From Nephromyces sp. MM_2019 (taxonomy: Eukaryota; Apicomplexa; Aconoidasida; Nephromycida), in the NCBI GenBank assembly GCA_015657535.1, contig JADHZB010000050.1, positions 1-19,610 on the forward strand: a stretch of DNA of 19,610 bases, given 5' to 3'. Both the position numbers and the translations under genes were made by a program. Every line of letters begins with the position of its first letter. Within the stretch, counting starts at the first letter, position 1. The notes beneath the pieces are model-generated. The model did no database searches, was not told the DNA's origin, and worked only from the letters and a program-made list of their open reading frames with translations. Positions 9,401 to 18,720 of the stretch are shown here, one piece after another.

Positions 9401-11992
9401 GCTCTGCAACATATAAAAAAGCGTATTTATAAGGCTCTTATTGTAACGTGGATACACTAGAGAAAAAGATTGTTTTAAGCTGTATCAAGTGAAATGCGCT
9501 GAATTAAATTTTTCAGATGATAAAAATGATAACCAATTTTTATAGCGACAGCAGATGGAAAACAAGGCTACTTGTATAAGTATTGATTTGGTAGTCAAAC
9601 GCTTTTGTGTATTTACCTAGGTAAAATTTCTACTTCGATTGTGTACTCCAGCAATTGGATTTTCGTATGCCTTTTGATTGATAAAATGTAACTTTCATTG
9701 TATTAATCAAATTAAAGCCTAGTGGCGATGATAAAAACATTGTTGCGACATTTGAGAATTTTTTTACTCTATTCACGCAAAAAGTGAGAAATCATCAATA
9801 AAAAAATCAAGCGGTATGACAACAAAATTCCTGATGCTCTTTATGTCAACATTGACACGCTGAAAATGATTCAGCTATCAAATCGGCCCCTTCAGGCAAA
9901 TGCATTCATTACGCAACCACAACCAAATCATCTTGTTTACCCATAATAGATACTCAAATTTCTTTTTTAAAAAAGTACCAACAGCCTCACACCTATCCTC
10001 AAAAAACCCATACTGTACAGACATAGGGTAGACACATATTCGCCAGTTGAAACCTAGCATTTTGTAGCTCCCAACATCTGGGTATAGTGTAGGTGGATAC
10101 GGCATATATATGTAGGCAACTAATTTCGAGTTAACGGCTTATATGCAGAGGCACACACATGGTAATACCCCTCACTAGTGATGGTAGCTAGATACAGTGT
10201 GATGTAAATAAATTTTGTTGGTGAGAAAATATCCAGATTCTTACCTCTAGGAACGATATTTCTAGGATGTTGCTCAGAAAAACTTGTAGATATTGCCTGC
10301 AGTGCAGTATCTGCAAAAACGAAAGGGAAAAAACTACTAAAACCACATAAATTATACTTTTGAGGTACAAAAAATTACACTCTCAACCTAGGAAGAGATT
10401 GAACCTGGAGGGAAATTATATTATTGAATGACAACAGGCTAATATTAAATCGAATAAAAATTATATGCCGTGCAAACAAAGGGAAAAAAGTAGGAAAAAT
10501 ACAGGAAAAAAAAAATAGGTTCATGAAAAATAAGACACCCTGTTGCCAACAATGTGTGTAATCAAAGGACCATACATTTTCTGCTCATTGAGAGTATCAA
10601 CTGCATACAGCAGTCGACAGAATTGCGACTTAAACATTCCCATCTCTTTCCACATGGTCATGAAAAAAAATAACCCAGAAAAAATTTAGAAACCAGTGGA
10701 GAATAACACAGCATTCTTAATGCTACACGATGCTCATACGATTCAAAGAAAGCTGCATAGTAAATCGTCCATCACAGAAAAAGGCAGTGAAAAAAATTAA
10801 AATTTACAGTTCTTTAAGAATAGAAATGTAAATAATCAAATATGAAAGCACAAGTTTGATGCTTATGTTCTGTACTACTTACCGACTAAGTACATCAAAT
10901 CACCGGAAGGAAGTACCTGGAAAGATTCTACCCTTTTCCTATTCGCAACGCGTAGGCGCGAAACAAACGTTCCACTGTTAACGACCTAAAAAAACGAATG
11001 AAAATTGCTTAAAAAGGCTACGCCTGAAGTATTTACATGCTGGTGAAAAAAATATAAACACAAAAGCATTATGCGTATCGTTATTGTATAAAAAAACTGC
11101 ACTTTATTTACTCTTAAAAAATTTTATAAAAATGATTTGCGTTATCTGATTTCTGCTAGGATTTGAAAAGACACATTACGAAAAATTCTGAATTAGTCAC
11201 ATCAAGTATAGATCCAATATTTTTACCACTATTTTTCTGTTCAAGATATTCCTTATTTTATCTTTTTCCATTACGCACTATTCCAAGACTAAAGTAGAAC
11301 ATATTCCTAGCTTGCTACTAATAATAGAGGAAAACGGGGCATATTATTCCAAAATCGCCTGCGATCTTAGCTCACTAGCAGAAATAGATATTCACGAAGC
11401 AATAAGCGTAGTAAGCACGCCAAATTAATGTTTTTGCCCTAAAAAAGCCTTTCACTCTTTTTTTATAGAAACATCAAAATAAACTGTATTCGGATGTACA
11501 CTCATAGAAGAAGAACCTGTCTCACAAGAGATGAAGCAACAAATTTGGTGAGAATTGGTGGTATAATACACTTAACTGCATAACTTAGCCAAAAACGATG
11601 TCCCAAAATACGGAAAAACAAAGAAAATCCCTACGCGAAATAGTAATTTCTTATCTATGAGACACGCTCATAATAACGAAATTAAAACGTGACACACACA
11701 ACTCAGTATGCAGAAATTTGATAATACAATTATGCTGGAAAATATACCAGTGACGAAAATTTGCCTCCTATAAGCAAAATTGAGACGAGAAATTTCAGAG
11801 GTAAACGAAAGTTATTGGTATACTGACCTCTTCGGAGAATATGCTCGATGAAATAGAAAACTTCAGGATACATCCGCTTGAGGTTCCCAGGAAAAACTGA
11901 TCTTCATGGCAGGCTATTGAGGTTATAGTTTCCTGCAAATCCTCTACCACTGGAACTAGAGTAAAAATCTTCAGCTTTTGTGGAGTCGCCAT
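345..11992 (-). CDS. VPS39: Vps39/Vam6-like vacuolar sorting protein, 13 proposed exons, C-terminal part missing
   Basis: Exons in transcript order: 11992-11828, 10985-10883, 10600-10539, 10296-10245, 8836-8721, 7480-7380, 6704-6523, 5748-5666, 4271-4164, 3403-3320, 1994-1877, 663-541 and tentatively 454-345. Exons 1-12 join in one frame with GT-AG introns. Family knowledge: Vps39 is a HOPS subunit that binds Rab7/Ypt7 and tethers membranes before fusion at the vacuole or lysosome. Seen here: residues 1 to about 315 read as a CNH propeller (LVPVVEDL, MCVAIRKRL, DLSVPDD then ICVGFKKEYALI, LIGQDCLGIFFN, ILFAST, LLPIP). Residues about 325-430 read as helical clathrin-type repeats (ISDALELLN, LFNDLKFPGAFQHF, YLPTWWDF). 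The ATG at 11992 has A at -3 and G at +4, and the protein begins where CNH members of this family begin. The proposed product is 468 aa against roughly 850-900 aa usual, so half is missing. The paralogous Vps3/TGFBRAP1 (CORVET) is the main alternative. Confidence 0.82.
541..663 (-). CDS. VPS39: VPS39-like exon 12 (residues 393-432, codon 433 split)
   Basis: Acceptor CCACCTTGTAG, donor GATTTA before GTAAGC. CC completes the codon carried from exon 11. Starts FWETYLPTWWDF, the place where relatives carry a '..(f/y)p..lP' motif, and ends with PTPEDIHRF. Unusually Trp-rich (three W in the first ten residues), all encoded by TGG. Confidence 0.82.
664..1876 (-). other. Intron 11 of the VPS39-like gene
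   Basis: 1213-nt GT-AG intron. It contains the alternating purine-pyrimidine tract at 1784-1857 and otherwise unremarkable A-rich (+) sequence. The minus-strand open frames inside it do not resemble the protein and would interrupt a phase-matched junction. Confidence 0.75.
1784..1857. repeat. TG/CG alternating purine-pyrimidine tract
   Basis: Rich in TGTGCGCG, TGCGCGCATG, TATGCGCGTGTGCA and CATGTGCGTGCATG steps with few interruptions. Such tracts are simple-sequence derived and can adopt Z-DNA. It is also the most CpG-dense piece of an otherwise CpG-poor intron. Confidence 0.7.
1877..1994 (-). CDS. VPS39: VPS39-like exon 11 (residues 353-391, codon 392 split)
   Basis: Acceptor TTGTCACTAG, donor CTTCTAG before GTAAGTTTTT. 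Contains VEELGTFYLLSGWVLFNDLK then FPGAFQHFAYAKFDVSILL. The 'G..lf....f..A...F...k.D....l' helical repeat matches the segment before the conserved '(l)yp.llP' motif in Vps39. Confidence 0.87.
1995..3319 (-). other. Intron 10 of the VPS39-like gene
   Basis: 1325-nt GT-AG intron, very A-rich on + (33 A against 12 T in 2761-2820). A TGCATGCAT stretch occurs at about 3084-3092. No exon-like segment or conserved protein motif seen on either strand. Confidence 0.75.
3320..3403 (-). CDS. VPS39: VPS39-like exon 10 (residues 325-352)
   Basis: Acceptor CTATATCAG, donor CGTCGG before GTAATT, phase 0 at both ends. Encodes HKLLLETRISDALELLNSNF followed by GPEDLRR: the 'll....r..eALeLl' helix pair that starts the clathrin-heavy-chain-type repeats after the CNH domain of Vps39. 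Confidence 0.87.
3404..4163 (-). other. Intron 9 of the VPS39-like gene
   Basis: 760-nt GT-AG intron. Its left part holds the start of the long + strand open frame at 3880-4434, which runs antisense through exon 9; see findings. Nothing else seen. Confidence 0.75.
4164..4271 (-). CDS. VPS39: VPS39-like exon 9 (residues 289-324)
   Basis: Acceptor GTATTTATAG, donor AAGAGCCAG before GTAGAATC. 108 nt, phase 0 at both ends. Contains RRILFASTSGISCLLPIPYK. The pattern 'iyvAs....w.LiPiP...Q' closes the CNH propeller in Vps39 and leads straight into the first helical repeat, exactly as the order of exons requires here. A long antisense open frame on the + strand overlaps this exon. Confidence 0.85.
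4272..5665 (-). other. Intron 8 of the VPS39-like gene
   Basis: 1394-nt GT-AG intron. Short + strand open frames at about 4726-5036 and 5313-5510 are lysine- or phenylalanine-rich AT-driven frames without recognisable domains. No structured RNA or repeat seen. Confidence 0.75.
5666..5748 (-). CDS. VPS39: VPS39-like exon 8 (residues 262-288)
   Basis: Acceptor TCCTCTTCAG, donor TGCCAG before GTAACT. 83 nt; only the frame entered with phase 1 is open. Codes for VYGAYVTGVTTSGTIGVYSI followed by RDQKLCQ: a late CNH strand in which family members read 'p.y..a......ieV.s......vQ'. Confidence 0.85.
5749..6522 (-). other. Intron 7 of the VPS39-like gene
   Basis: 774-nt GT-AG intron. It contains a GC-richer patch at about 6231-6290 with nested complementary arms (see findings); the rest is A-rich on +. 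Confidence 0.75.
6523..6704 (-). CDS. VPS39: VPS39-like exon 7 (residues 201-260, codon 261 split)
   Basis: Longest coding exon (182 nt). Acceptor ATTTACAG, donor GTTG before GTATGTG. It contains EIFPLDNSIKCLPRIFLLP, then DDEIMLIGQDCLGIFFNLN and a polar loop ending in PIQWP. The 'lfp.....p.i..l..dE.ll..d..G.f.n' pattern matches the CNH segment that follows the GFKxxY strand in Vps39. Phases match both neighbours. Confidence 0.92.
6705..7379 (-). other. Intron 6 of the VPS39-like gene
   Basis: 675-nt GT-AG intron between the two best conserved exons, 6 and 7. The junction reads from ENDG into TILEIFPLD across a split Gly codon, so no missing exon is needed. Nothing else seen. Confidence 0.8.
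7380..7480 (-). CDS. VPS39: VPS39-like exon 6 (residues 167-199, codon 200 split)
   Basis: Acceptor CTTTCTACAG, donor GATGG before GTAAGT, phase 2 out. Encodes DLSVPDDVFAMCWCKKWICV followed by GFKKEYALINENDG. The order 'l.vpd....m.w....icvGfk.eY.li....G' is the diagnostic Vps39 CNH signature and the strongest single piece of homology in the window. Confidence 0.92.
7481..8720 (-). other. Intron 5 of the VPS39-like gene
   Basis: 1240-nt GT-AG intron. Holds an 18-bp tandem duplication (7904-7939) and a G-rich (+) patch at about 7745-7865 whose strand bias is opposite to the rest of the intron. Short frames at 8256-8444 and 8531-8713 on + show no domain. Confidence 0.75.
7904..7939. repeat. 18-bp direct tandem duplication
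   Basis: Two adjacent copies starting ATATCAGCAGAC at 7904 and 7922, differing at two positions (TTACAC against ACACAC). It looks like a local slippage duplication inside intron 5. Confidence 0.8.
8721..8836 (-). CDS. VPS39: VPS39-like exon 5 (residues 129-166)
   Basis: Acceptor TTTTATAG, donor AAGAAG before GTACGT. GC at the start completes the split Gly codon. Contains VFSFCLQ, then SSVMEMCVAIRKRLVFFSI. The 'cvavkkrl.ff' strand is one of the most conserved pieces of the Vps39/TGFBRAP1 CNH domain and is a main reason for the family call. Confidence 0.85.
8837..10244 (-). other. Intron 4 of the VPS39-like gene
   Basis: Longest intron, 1408 nt, GT-AG. A same-strand open stretch at about 9878-10105 contains a segment with phase-compatible splice sites (10077-9979; see findings), but joining exon 4 directly to exon 5 fits the CNH pattern better. 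An imperfect palindrome centred on TCACTAGTGA lies at 10172-10181. Confidence 0.7.
10245..10296 (-). CDS. VPS39: VPS39-like exon 4 (residues 111-127, codon 128 split)
   Basis: Two acceptors lie 14 bases apart (exon start 10310 or 10296). Only 10296 keeps the frame from exon 3 into exon 5; with 10310 the reading meets TAA in exon 5. Donor CTAGAG before GTAAGA, phase 1. Codes for a loop ending IVPRG, which joins to VFSF of exon 5 like the small-residue-rich strand start in CNH relatives. Confidence 0.65.
10539..10600 (-). CDS. VPS39: VPS39-like exon 3 (residues 91-110)
   Basis: Acceptor TGTATGCAG, first bases TT complete the codon from exon 2, then DTLNEQKMYGPLITHIVGNR. An acceptor further upstream (TTTAAG at about 10626) would meet a stop in this phase, which fixes the start. 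The donor AGG before GTGTCT is non-ideal (+3 G, +4 T), so this boundary is the weakest of the internal exons. Confidence 0.68.
10883..10985 (-). CDS. VPS39: VPS39-like exon 2 (residues 56-89, codon 90 split)
   Basis: Acceptor is a run of T followed by AG; donor is G before GTAAGTAG. 103 nt, enters in phase 0 and leaves in phase 1. Contains RKRVESFQVLPSGDLMYLV, which fits the CNH strand where family members have a basic stretch, a 'l.vlp....l..l' strand and then a polar turn. Confidence 0.82.
10986..11827 (-). other. Intron 1 of the VPS39-like gene
   Basis: 842-nt GT-AG intron, donor GTCAGTATAC and acceptor a long T run plus AG. Joins exon 1 and exon 2 in phase 0. No additional exon or repeat seen. 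Confidence 0.72.
11828..11992 (-). CDS. VPS39: VPS39-like exon 1 (residues 1-55)
   Basis: Starts at ATG 11992 in a strong context (AATATGG) and ends at GAAGAG before the donor GTCAGTA, phase 0. It holds the first strands of the CNH propeller: LVPVVEDL, then TSIACHEDQFFLGTSSGCIL, the typical pattern of a short polar linker followed by a 'FLGTxxGxIL' blade strand. No signal peptide or membrane segment, as expected for a cytosolic tethering subunit. Confidence 0.85.
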
Positions 11993-12375
11993 ATTGACGA
12001 GACGGAGGTGACATCCGAACCAAGATATTTTACACCAGAAATATTATTCCTTCAAAATTAACTGCATTACATCTGAAAAAAATTCCCTTCAGGCCCTGCC
12101 AATTTGAAATAACTGAGATCCAAACACCAATCCCAAAAAGCATCAAATGACTACGCACATGCGGTGGGAGTTAAACTAGGTGGCCCTTTGCACAAAATTA
12201 AAAAAAGTGAATCATTGTCACACAGTAAACGCCTTGCATCATCCATGATGCCCGCCGGTACACAGCTGAAAGTGAGCTAGCCGCAGAAGCTCTTTTCTTT
12301 CGAGGGTAGGAAGCGAAATGCTTTGCAAATGTTGCGGGACTTTGTAAAGACTCAGTATCACTCTCCCGCAAAAAG
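11993..12375 (-). promoter_or_regulatory. 5' flank of the VPS39-like gene, presumed leader and promoter
   Basis: Sequence directly upstream of the ATG at 11992. Here the A excess of the gene body fades and GC content rises. I can place no transcription start or defined promoter element. GAGACG occurs on + at 11999-12004 and, inside intron 1, at 11782-11787, but a hexamer proves nothing. The call rests on position only. Confidence 0.3.
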
Positions 12376-15300
12376 TCATTGAAACGCCTTGTTAGGGTAA
12401 AGCAACGACGTTGTAAAGTACTTTCCAGATTTTTGAAAATTTATATACTGAATAGCGGTAACCCTGTTTCCAGTAGGTTTTTCACGTTTTGAGCAACAAC
12501 CAAGTAAGCAAACATTACTCAGCGCATCAAAGCATCTCCCCGAGCAGCAACAGGATAAAAATGCTGCAAGATTAATCTGTAAATATATGATCCCTGCAGT
12601 GGATACGACTAAAGTGGACAAGGTACAAAAGACACGATGGAACTTCCGTATTGCAAAGATACTTTTGAAGTGACCTACGGTGCCGCACAAGCGGGGCACT
12701 GTATTTCTAGTCTTACTTGCTTTATCGCAGTGTAGTTACACTAATATACAGTACTGCAAAGGATGTGTCATCAAGAAAAGCGTTCGCGTAATGACTTTTC
12801 CACCAAGACAAGATTCAAAGGTGTTAGCTTTTTGTTTCTTGGAAAATCAAAGATTGAAAGTAATGCCAGCTGAACTCTGTTCTACAAGTTGATGACGCGA
12901 AGCGTTCATCGACGACATTCCGCGTCGACGCCAGCGAAACACGGGGGGATCCTGACTACCGTGTCTACACCTGCGAAGCTCCGAGTTATCTCCTAGGAGA
13001 AAGCACGCAAGTTGCTTGATGATTCTGTTGAGAGTTGGATTGTGAAGTCTTTAAGATAGCAACCCAAATACAGAATGAAATACCACTTTTATCATATAAC
13101 TAAGTAAGTAGGTGTTTTAGTTTGTAAAAAAATATTGCAAGGGTAACGCAGCGCTCACGCAGGTTTGCAAAGTATTTCAAGGTGGGCAACTTTACTACAG
13201 ATCAAAGCATTCCGCTAGCGTTGATTAAAAAATGTTTCTTAAGCCCCGGTACCCTTTATGGCTGATAGAAATGAAAATCACGTTAGAATTTCCCCAAACT
13301 ATAGCAATGGATCCTATATTTCATCGCCTGGTATTGCAATCGAATTTTGTTTTCATACGGCCGATATCTCTGTTTCGATACAGGATGGATTACACTGAAA
13401 TCTATGCAGCTTAAAATATATAGTGATACTCATTATTGCAAAGCATCGTAAAGTTAATGCCTTATCTTCAAGTATTATATTTGAATGCCCCAAATAGTCC
13501 TTTTACTACCTTGAGGAAATTGACCCGAAATTTAGGTTGTTCTTCATACACAGCTTGCTCTATCAAGCAAGGTGCCATTGAAGTATGTGGTAAATTGGTA
13601 GTACGCCTAAAATAACGGGATACCAATGAGTACAATACCAGAATAACAGAGTAGTTCACTGAAGAGCAGGTGTGCAGCGGTATATGCTATATATAATTCG
13701 CCATTTTTTGCTTTTTGAACGTTAATTTTTCATTCGAAGCGTAAGGTAAAGAAATCAAAATTCGGAACGGCGCTCTTAGTCCATAGACCAAGATAAGTAA
13801 ATATACTGTGGGTTTTTTTCACGAATTCTTATAAAATAGAATTAGGATTTCAATAGAAATAGCACATGCTCGCTTTTGTAGAATTTAAAGCCCGTTTCAG
13901 TATCTCAAAGGAGGACGGAATTGGCCTGAATATACCGTTTATTCGCCTGTGTATTGCAACATAAATTGTGTTACGTTCCTAGCAACGCCAGGCACAATAT
14001 AGCTTCTTCTAATACATTATTTGAATACGATAAAGTAAATACTGGTTCTAATTCAGATAAAGCTCATAAGTGAATAATGTGGGGTACCGCGAGATGGAAC
14101 CTAGCAGAGAAAAAAGAGAACTTGCGCTTATACCTCTAAACTGAGAAGTTGATATTTTATCGGAATTCATAATTGTTATGCTTCGAATATAGTGGCGCAT
14201 TAGATACTATGGCCAGGGATCACAGAAACCCTGAAAACTGAACTGATGAAATAAAAGTCTGCATCCATGGAAGCATCTGGCTAATAAATAAAAAAAGAAT
14301 AGGTTTTTATTTATAAAAGTAAAAGTGTGTACTAAATTTTGTTTAACTTAAAGAAGTCGTAAGTGTAGAAACTTCAAAAAGGAGATGATGAAACTTATGA
14401 TTCTAAATATAATCAACAAGCATGGTAGGTTTTCATTAAAGGTCATTTTTAGTGTCGAAAAAAACAAGGTAACTAGTAGTCCTTTTCGTGTATACATCGC
14501 ACAGCCAGAAGCTACGTAGCATGTTCAAGAATAAAAATATACGCAAAATAAATGAGGCTTCCCATAAAATTTTCTTTGAAAATAGGAACTATATGGTAGG
14601 GACTAAGAATTCAATGATAAAGACACCCGTTTCAGCTTTATTAGAGCTGCTTACAGGAATGTCTGCCGCTATAAAATATTGGCATGAATGCACATGCCCA
14701 GTAATGCTAACTTACGCCCAGCGTTGTAGCTAATAGCTTGTGCACAAACTAATATGATAAAATTAGCAATACAATTACGTGAAAACTTCAAGTGATTAAC
14801 CCCTAGGTACCTTTGAATTTCTGAGTTACTCTAAATGGCGTAGATGGCGGCGTACGAAGTCCAGCCGGTACCCTCCTATAGTTGATGTCACCGACACCTA
14901 TCCAGTCCACAAAAAGCAAGCCTAACAATTTTCGGGTCTAATATCAGTTTATTTCCTTGAATTAGTGATATTTGCTTCGTTAATTACACTGAGGATGTTA
15001 CAAACTCGGCAAAAATGAATCTTTCACGAAAATATGCGGTGCTTTTACCTTTTTTACGAGTAGCTCCATCACATATAGAGGGAAGTAAGCGAATATATAC
15101 GCTCATGAAACTGCTGATTGTGATTCAAAGTTGGAAATACAACAGAAAAGCTTGCATAAAAATATAGCTCTCTCGGCCAAAGCGTTTATTGCCTAGAACG
15201 CATTATGCGTTGCATCATTCACCAGTAGCATTGTCACCTGCTTCACGTATCATCCCCAAGGTAGCTGTTGAGTTACTTAAATAAGTCTGTCTCGTAGAAA

Positions 15301-18300
15301 CATACTGCCTCTGCCGCGTAAAATGTTGAATTGAAGTCACCAAATTTTACTTGCGATAATTGTGATGTATCATGAATTCGGTTTTCCAAACATAAATTAT
15401 CTTTTTGACCTATCTACTTCACTTAAACTCTTAGTACACTATATAATTTGTAAATACTTACATTTTATCGAAATCTACTCTACTGAAATTTTCATAATTT
15501 TTGCAGCACTAGAACATCATGGTTAATTTGGTAAAAAGCTGTGCTATATGACGACAATTGCTTTTATACTTAAAACGCTTAGCGCTTACAATGCTTAAGC
15601 GGTATATCTGAACAAATCTACGCCTAGAAAACAGGCAAAAATTTGTGCATTCAAGTTTAGTCTCACCACTTTTCCCTTTGATTATTGCCATACTTCGAAG
15701 TGGACCCCTTCTTGAATTTGCACTAAGTTAACTCCAGCAATCATATATAATTAGTGAAGCCATCCCACTTGCTAGCATTGAAGCGTGATTTGCAGAGAGC
15801 CAATACGGCGTAAAAAATAAAGATGAGGCTACACACGGGAAAAAATGCAACTGCAATAGTTAGATAATAGCCCTCTGCCGAATTTAAAAACCAGTAAAAC
15901 TGTTGAAATATATTGCTTTAATGCAACACGATGTGAAGGAGGGAATTTTGCAATGTACTAAGGAGTTATGCTTTTATCCTCCAGCATAATAAATAGTGCC
16001 ACATACTAATTTTCGCCAAAGTTTGCATGCGTTGCTAAAGTACTCTGCTAAAAGATATCTACCAGAACTACATAGATTTTTTCTGTTATTCGGATTACTG
16101 CACACCAATGTGCTCGCAACGGTGGTCTGGTAAGCTGCGATGCCTTGATAGTAAGCAGGAAAATACAGTTTCCTACTCCTGTATAATGTTAAGATAATAT
16201 GCTTTATAACTTCCCATGCCATTTGGGGCTCGCATATTTACCGGTTCTTTTGGAAAAGATATGCCACAGGGAGCAGCAATTGTAACCAGTTTACTATGAG
16301 TGAAAACAGTACCAAGCTGCATGACGCAAGATTACGGCCATCGATTACACCTTGGCAGCAAAAGGAAAACACAATTCTTCTAACTAGAACTACCTGCCAG
16401 CGCAAAAAATTGTAAACAATTTGCATTGGACGGTTGACAAACAATACATTGTGATATCTACATAAAAATGAAGCATGAGCATAACGGAATTAGTGACTTT
16501 CATAACTTACCCAGCTCCGTAACCGCTACAAAATGACGTATTTAAAGGTCTCTTGTTATGATTTTGGGATGAATGGCTGTATAAACATAGCATGAGTAGA
16601 CACCGGAACGTAATAGACAAGTAAAATTGATTGGTACAGGTATAAACCGCCGCAGCTCGCTGCCGCTGTTCTTTGCAGCGGATGAACTGGGACCATCGAG
16701 TTTACCCTTAAGGAAGTGCCTATTCAGGTTGCGTACTTGAAAAATTGACTCAAATCATTACGTGTACCTGTCGACAGAGAATGTAGTCTAACTTGGCGCT
16801 AGCCTAGCAACCCGTATCTGTGTGGATATGAATCACATTTTTTCCTGCCGAAGCAGACAAGCATTTGGTATACAGTACCAACCTACTGGGTCTTAGATAC
16901 TTTTAGCATCTTCCACCTTCAGGTATTCGGTAGGCTGTCGCACACAATAATATGCGTGAGTCCATATCAGCCGGCAACTGGTAGCTATAATTGAATGGCA
17001 AAAATTATCAATTCATGACGTCTATATTTATAACAATAATTTTGCCGTAAAACAAACTAAAAACGAGCACTAGCAGTCGCTGCATCGCGCGCAGCACCTA
17101 GCTAAGAGAGGAAAGTTTATGGTAATTTATATACAAACAAATAAAAGGAAGTGTTCATATGTTCTAGAATCTTTAATCAATGTTATGAACCTAGGAAAAT
17201 AGCGCTACCAGGAGTAGTAGAAGCTGAAATTTTACTTTTGCCTCGGTTCGTATTCGGCGCTCTGATGATGGGTCCGCACAATGCTTTCATACTTCGTGGA
17301 AGATGCTGCACAACTTCAAGCCCGCATGATATACATTAACGTATACTTTATGGTCGCAAATGTCATAGTGGGACAACCGATGCTAATACTGGCGAAAAAG
17401 TTTCTGGCAAAGCTCTGGTGAAAACTCTGGCGCATGCGCACAAGAATGACATTATAATAGTGACAAGATGCGAGAAACAATTATAGATTGGTATACGGGA
17501 TTTCTTTATGTTGCTAGTCTTTACAGTTATAGCTTTATTCAGCCAACCGCTTTTTTTGCTAGAATAACATGAAATTATTGGCTTTTAGGGAAGATATCGA
17601 AACAGCCGTGAAATCCAGCTTAATAAGATATGTATCCCAGAACGCTTAACACAGAAATGCCAGTGGTTACCCTCATCAGGTACAGCAGACCAAACGAAAT
17701 TTTTAAGGCTATATGCATAGGAAATAAGAGGGAGTCATCCGTGTACCTGCATAGTGGGCGGCTAGACCCATCCTTCTTATACGATACGCATTTGGAATTT
17801 CTATCAAGCCACGGTGTCACGACGCTTACAGCCGCAATGAAACCATAAGGCTGATCAAATAAGTGAGCGGTGCATCGTGTGCCACGGAACTTCGCCAAGC
17901 CCAAGCGAGATGAAATCCTCTAACGAATAGAGTAATGCCTACATATACCCCGCAGAAGCTGCCCAGCGAGGCGGCGGTAATGTAGAAGATAACGTTCTTG
18001 AAAACAAGAACATCCAGCTATAGTTTGCAAGAAGCATATTTTCGGATTTGCAGCCAATCAAATTTAACCCTAATTACGCCGTGAAGCTTTCAAAGGGCGG
18101 CAAAATTGAAATTTACATGCGAAACCATTCCTGCTGATAAACAATGAAGTAAAACGGAGTTAACGATTCCCCCAGGATTTAGTGCCATAAGGCTTTCAAA
18201 GTTTATTAAGCAAAACAGTGGAATTTAAGTTTGTACGTATTAAAAACTCCTAGCGAAGTCTGCATTGTATAGTGAAGTAGTTTGTGCAAGCAGGTACCGG

Positions 18301-18720
18301 ACCATCATGAACCAAGCTTACAAAATTCATTATATCGCTATCGCGGCACTTCTTAGCGGGGGAAGTACTGGTCAACTTTTCAATGTTGCTACTGCGTAGA
18401 AATTTTTTATACGCCGTAACAGGATGCTTATTTGCCACAAGAAGCATCGTGCTTATGCTACTGTGCACTATTTAGCGGTACCAATCAGCCTAGCACATTG
18501 AATTTCCTTCGCAGAACAATTCAAGCAGAAGGTAGTATTAGCCGAAAGACAACTATTCATTCGTGGAAGCTAGGGAATACGAAGATTTTTTTCCGCAGAG
18601 TACATAGCTATATAGGAAGAATACTACACTATGCAATGCACATAGAAGGTCCTACAAGAGGGAAACAGGAATATAAGATGTATCAAATCTAATTCAAAGC
18701 CTAGAGTCGGCAGATGCAGC
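12376..18720. other. Region without a supportable gene
   Basis: About 6.3 kb with balanced A and T (20 A, 20 T in 13441-13500; 11 A, 20 T in 17221-17280), unlike the skewed gene body. The longest open frame (12699-12376, minus, 107 codons) has no ATG. Short frames at about 13232, 14488, 15974-16222, 17620-17904 and 18432 show no recognisable domain and lack a phase-matched chain of neighbours. A CpG-rich patch at about 12890-13010 stands out. No tRNA, rRNA, transposon end or satellite seen. Fast-evolving or very short-exon genes could be missed by eye. Confidence 0.55.

Noticed and set aside
11782..12004. Two GAGACG hexamers near the start of the VPS39-like gene, reminiscent of a coccidian promoter motif
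   Set aside because: A hexamer is expected several times by chance in both strands of this window, and the organism is unknown.
12376..12699. 107-codon minus-strand open frame with a hydrophobic, Cys-rich middle
   Set aside because: It begins with GTG and has no internal ATG, which is not a credible start in an intron-rich eukaryote; no domain is recognisable.
12680..12892. Signal-peptide-like + strand frame (GTVFLVLLALSQCS)
   Set aside because: It starts with GTG directly after an in-frame TGA, and the first ATG lies after the hydrophobic stretch. Joining it to the CpG-rich patch would need a 49-base intron, far below the others here.
13319..13960. Similar strings CGCCTGGTATTGCAA and CGCCTGTGTATTGCAA about 620 bases apart
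   Set aside because: The similarity does not extend beyond about 15 bases, which is compatible with chance.
15015..15167. 50-codon + strand frame with a hydrophobic start (MNLSRKYAVLLPFLRV)
   Set aside because: It is short and isolated, has no neighbouring exon with matching phase and shows no homology.
15990..16134. Open + strand stretch before a GTAAGC donor-like site (RQSLHALLKYSAKRYLPEL)
   Set aside because: It has no ATG, no good acceptor and no partner exon, and the opposite strand is open over the same bases.
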